From UBA9676 sp036522155 (GTDB lineage Bacteria; Actinomycetota; Actinomycetes; Streptosporangiales; Streptosporangiaceae), in NCBI GenBank assembly GCA_036522155.1, contig DATDGI010000352.1, positions 1 through 8,784 of the forward strand: 8,784 nt of DNA, read 5' to 3'. This document shows, piece after piece, positions 6,274 to 8,784 of the stretch. The position numbers were made by a program, and so were the translations under genes. How positions within the stretch are numbered: the first letter of the stretch is position 1; each line of letters opens with the position of its first letter. The notes under the pieces are model-generated. The model ran no database searches. It was given only the letters and a program-made list of their open reading frames with translations, and was not told the DNA's origin.

Positions 6274-7674
6274 GTGCAATTTGATCTCATCGTCCGCGGC
6301 GGCAGCGTAGTCACCGCAGACTCCACCGCTGTCAGCGACGTCGGGATCAAAGACGGCACCATCGCTGCCGTGGCGGCCGGCCTGCCGCACATCGCGCGGC
6401 GCGAGATCCCAGCGCATGGCCTGATCGTCATCCCCGGCGCTGTCGATGTGCACACCCATTTCGCCAATACCATCGGTGGCCGCGCGACCGCCGACGACTA
6501 CGAGAGCGGAAGCCGCGCGGCCGCTAGTGGCGGGATCACCACCTTCGTCAACATAGCCTTCCAAGAGCATGGCGAATCGCTTCGGGAGACGGCCGACAAA
6601 GAACTGGCGAAGTCAGCTGGAAACAGCCACCTGGATTTCGGCGTCCACCTGACCATCACCGATCCCGAGCGCGTGGGCGTGCTCGAGGAGATCGGCCCGA
6701 TGGCCGACGACGGCTTCGCCAGCATCAAGACCTTCACGGCCGTCCCTGGCCTAGGGCTAACCGACGCGCAGATGCTCCGCGTGCTCGACCGGGCCGCCCG
6801 CGCAGGAGTGATGGTCAACGTGCACGCCGAAGACGAGGCGCTGATCAGCTACCTCACAGCCAGGCTCCTCGCGTCCAGCCGGTCCGACATCCGCTTCCTG
6901 CCCGACAGCCGGCCCCCCGCCGCCGAAGCCATCGCGACCGCACGCACCTCCCGCTACGCAGCCGCCGTGGGATGCGCGGTCTACTTCGTTCACCTCTCAT
7001 CGAGACTGGCCCTCAACGCCGTGCGGGAGGCACGCGCCGAGGGCGCCCATGTGTACGCAGAAACCCGGCCGGTCTACCTCTACCTCGACAAGACCCGCTA
7101 CGAGCTCCCGAACGCGGCCGGCAAGAACTACGTGTGCTGGCCACCGCTGCGCGAACCCGGCGACCAGGAGGCACTGTGGCAGGGCCTCCGCGATGGTGCC
7201 ATCCAAACCTACGCCACCGACCACACGACCTACATGTCTGCAGAGAAGATGGCCGGCTCACTATCATTCGCCGACGTGCCCGGCGGGGTCGCAAGCGTCC
7301 AGACCAGCATCGGAATGCTCTACGCCGAGGGGGTCGCAAAGGGACGCCTATCGGTCAACCGTTTCGTTGAAGTCACTTCGACCAATCCGGCGAAACTGTT
7401 TGGCCTGTGGCCGTCGAAAGGAACACTCACACGAGGTTCCGATGCCGATATCGTGCTAATTGACCCCGAACGCCGTCATCACATCCTGGAAAGCACAAGC
7501 GAATCGCGTTCAGATTTCGAGCCATACGACGGTTACGAGATCACCGGATGGCCAGTTACCGTAATCGCCCGCGGCGACGTGATCGTCGACGATGGCCAGG
7601 TCATCAGCAAGCCAGGCCGCGGCCAGTTCCTGCGCCGATCCAGGTTCCAGCCTCCCGGCCCACCTGCTAACTGA
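6274..7674 (+). CDS. Cyclic amidohydrolase (dihydropyrimidinase/hydantoinase/allantoinase-like)
   Basis: This 466-residue protein has the family's beta-sandwich N-terminus (DLIVRGGSVVTADS), a TIM-barrel core and a C-terminal return to the sandwich (SKGTLTRGSDADIVLIDPER). The binuclear metal ligands are present: His60 and His62 (VDVHTHF), a candidate carboxylated Lys152 (FASIKTF), His184 (NVHAEDE), His240 (FVHLSS) and Asp316 (YATDHTTY). Such enzymes hydrolyse cyclic amides: dihydropyrimidines, hydantoins or allantoin. The Tyr found five residues after the metal-bridging Lys in dihydropyrimidinases and hydantoinases is Val157 here, so a different substrate is likely. The start is GTG 6274, with GGGAG at 6265-6269; the ATG at 6272 is in the wrong frame. 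It is the last intact gene of the operon. No carbamoylase or beta-ureidopropionase gene is in the window to finish a pyrimidine or hydantoin pathway. Confidence 0.92.
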   Translation: MQFDLIVRGGSVVTADSTAVSDVGIKDGTIAAVAAGLPHIARREIPAHGLIVIPGAVDVHTHFANTIGGRATADDYESGSRAAASGGITTFVNIAFQEHGESLRETADKELAKSAGNSHLDFGVHLTITDPERVGVLEEIGPMADDGFASIKTFTAVPGLGLTDAQMLRVLDRAARAGVMVNVHAEDEALISYLTARLLASSRSDIRFLPDSRPPAAEAIATARTSRYAAAVGCAVYFVHLSSRLALNAVREARAEGAHVYAETRPVYLYLDKTRYELPNAAGKNYVCWPPLREPGDQEALWQGLRDGAIQTYATDHTTYMSAEKMAGSLSFADVPGGVASVQTSIGMLYAEGVAKGRLSVNRFVEVTSTNPAKLFGLWPSKGTLTRGSDADIVLIDPERRHHILESTSESRSDFEPYDGYEITGWPVTVIARGDVIVDDGQVISKPGRGQFLRRSRFQPPGPPAN

Positions 7675-7676
7675 CC

Positions 7677-7695
7677 CTGCGCTCACGCTGCGCAG
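7677..7695 (+). terminator. GC-rich hairpin after the operon, possible terminator
   Basis: CTGCGC (7677-7682) and GCGCAG (7690-7695) form a perfect six-base stem with a seven-base loop, starting three bases after the amidohydrolase stop. No T-run follows. U-less hairpins are accepted as possible terminators in actinomycetes, but the stem is short and could be chance. Confidence 0.35.
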
Positions 7696-7744
7696 CCGTA
7701 TCCGCGTCCACGGTCTGCCAGCCCAGCCTGTGGGTGCCGAAAAC

Positions 7745-8784
7745 CTATGCCACCAGGCGATATTCATGAATCACGCCACCGGCGCGGTCACGTCGCTGGA
7801 CCGGATCTGATCGAGGTCGGCGACGCCATCGGGTAGCGGGCGCAGCGGTGCGGCCTGGCCGAGGGTTCGGTGGGGCCGGTGGTGTTATAGAAGTCCTCGT
7901 ACTCGTGCAGCACGATCATCAGGTGCCGCTGGTTCCAGATCAGTGTGCGGTCGAGCAGCTCCCGCCGGCAGCTGCCGATCCACCGTTCCATGATCGAATT
8001 CATTCGCGGCGCCCGGACCGCGGAGCGGACGACCCTGACGCCCGCCGCCTGGAACACGGCATCGAACGCGGCAGTGAAGCTGGCGTCCCGGTCATGTAGC
8101 GCGAACTTCACCCGCATCCAGGCATCTTCCAGGTCCATCAGCAGGTTCCTGGCCTGCTGCACGACCCATGCCTGGACGGGGTGCTCAGTGGCGCCGAGGA
8201 CCCGGACGCGGCGGGTGCCGTGCTCGATGACGGCCAGCACGTAGATCTTGGCACCGTTGAGGAGATCAGCGGTGAAGAAATCCAGCGCCAGGATCGCCTG
8301 TGCCTGTGATCGCAGGAACTCCGGCCAGCCCGTCCCGTCCCGGCGCGGCGCTGGGTCGATCCCCGCGCTCTTGAGGATCTGCCACACTGTCGACGCCGCC
8401 ACCGTGATGCCGAGCCCGGCCAGCTCGCCGTGAATGCGGCGGTACCCCCATGACTTGTTCTCCCGGGCCAGCCGCAGCACCACCGACCGCACATCGCGGC
8501 GCACCGGCGGACGCCCGGAGCGGCCACGGCGCGACACGCGCGTCCACCGGCGGCGCACGATGTCGCGGTGCCAGCGCACGATCGTGCCGGGAGCGACGAT
8601 CAGCCGCATCGCGGCGAGGCGCCCGACGGGCAGCGTTCCGGCGAGCAGCGCCAGCCACGCCCGGTCCGGCCACGTCAGACGCGAACGAGCACGAGGATGC
8701 TCACGCTCGGCCGCAGCGAGCTGATGGCGCAGCATCAAGATCTCGGCGTCCTTCCACCACGACTCCCGGCGCGACAGCCTGAGC
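7745..8784 (-). pseudogene. Third IS transposase (rve/DDE type), frameshifted; N-terminus beyond the window
   Basis: Read on the minus strand, the frame is open from the window edge (SRRESWWKDAEILMLRHQL) through the HTH part (SWGYRRIHGELAGLGI) and the integrase core. Candidate catalytic residues are in ILALDFFTADL (Asp), LHDRDASFT (Asp) and RMNSIMERWIGSCRRELLD (Glu). After HEYEDFYNT the frame breaks. One C appears to be lost near 7890, because the expected FYNTHRPHRTLGQAAPLRPL is readable only in the next frame. A second one-base loss near 7811 returns the frame for a normal ending, GGVIHEYRLVA, with TAG at 7745-7747. Unframed, the first frame stops at 7788. It belongs to the same broad group as the relics at 801-2264 but is clearly diverged. 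It points toward the operon, its stop lying 70 bases past the amidohydrolase. Confidence 0.85.

Noticed and set aside
5598..6473. Minus-strand open frame of 291 residues opposite the MBL and amidohydrolase genes
   Set aside because: It spans the join of two well-supported genes and its translation has no family features; it is a shadow.
801..8784. Composite transposon made by two IS copies flanking the operon
   Set aside because: The flanking transposases are clearly different in sequence and all are broken; no matching terminal repeats were found. A shared ancient origin is possible but not supported here.
1..8784. CRISPR array, riboswitch or phage genes
   Set aside because: No regularly spaced repeats, no recognisable aptamer pattern before the operon, and no phage structural or integrase genes were found.

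Overview
The window comes from a high-GC genome, most likely an actinomycete. The signs are GC-rich third codon positions, frequent GTG and TTG starts, a class II tRNA-Tyr sequence, and transposases and a sensor-kinase remnant that resemble actinobacterial families. I cannot name the genus. The content looks like accessory DNA: one compact, intact four-gene operon lies between stretches of decayed mobile elements and broken genes.

Layout from left to right. (1) 2-172: the C-terminus of an acyl-CoA dehydrogenase. (2) About 460-534: a tRNA-Tyr(GTA) sequence complete from the D arm to the encoded CCA but without a matching 5' acceptor strand, so probably a tRNA 3' remnant of the kind left by integration at a tRNA. 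(3) 801-2264: two transposase relics of related rve/DDE type, one frameshifted and one cut at its 5' end. (4) 2320-2896: an unidentified coding fragment abutting a minus-strand relic of a sensor histidine kinase N-terminus with a frameshift and a nonsense codon. (5) 3027-7695: the operon, with a promoter/operator region, a GntR/FadR-type regulator, an NCS1 nucleobase-type transporter, a metallo-beta-lactamase-fold hydrolase related to the AHL-lactonase group, and a dihydropyrimidinase/hydantoinase/allantoinase-like cyclic amidohydrolase, ending in a GC-rich hairpin. (6) 7745-8784: a third transposase relic on the minus strand, frameshifted near its C-terminus and running off the window.

The operon reads as a self-contained import and ring-opening module. 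The transporter would bring in a small N-heterocycle (a nucleobase, hydantoin, allantoin or similar). The amidohydrolase, which keeps the binuclear metal ligands, would open a cyclic amide. The MBL enzyme would hydrolyse the same or a linked compound. The GntR protein would control the cluster through two palindromes that overlap a plausible promoter. The unusual points are the lactonase-like MBL enzyme in a nucleobase-type cluster and the amidohydrolase's loss of the tyrosine usual in dihydropyrimidinases and hydantoinases. The substrate cannot be read from sequence alone; this cluster is the best candidate here for an undescribed system.
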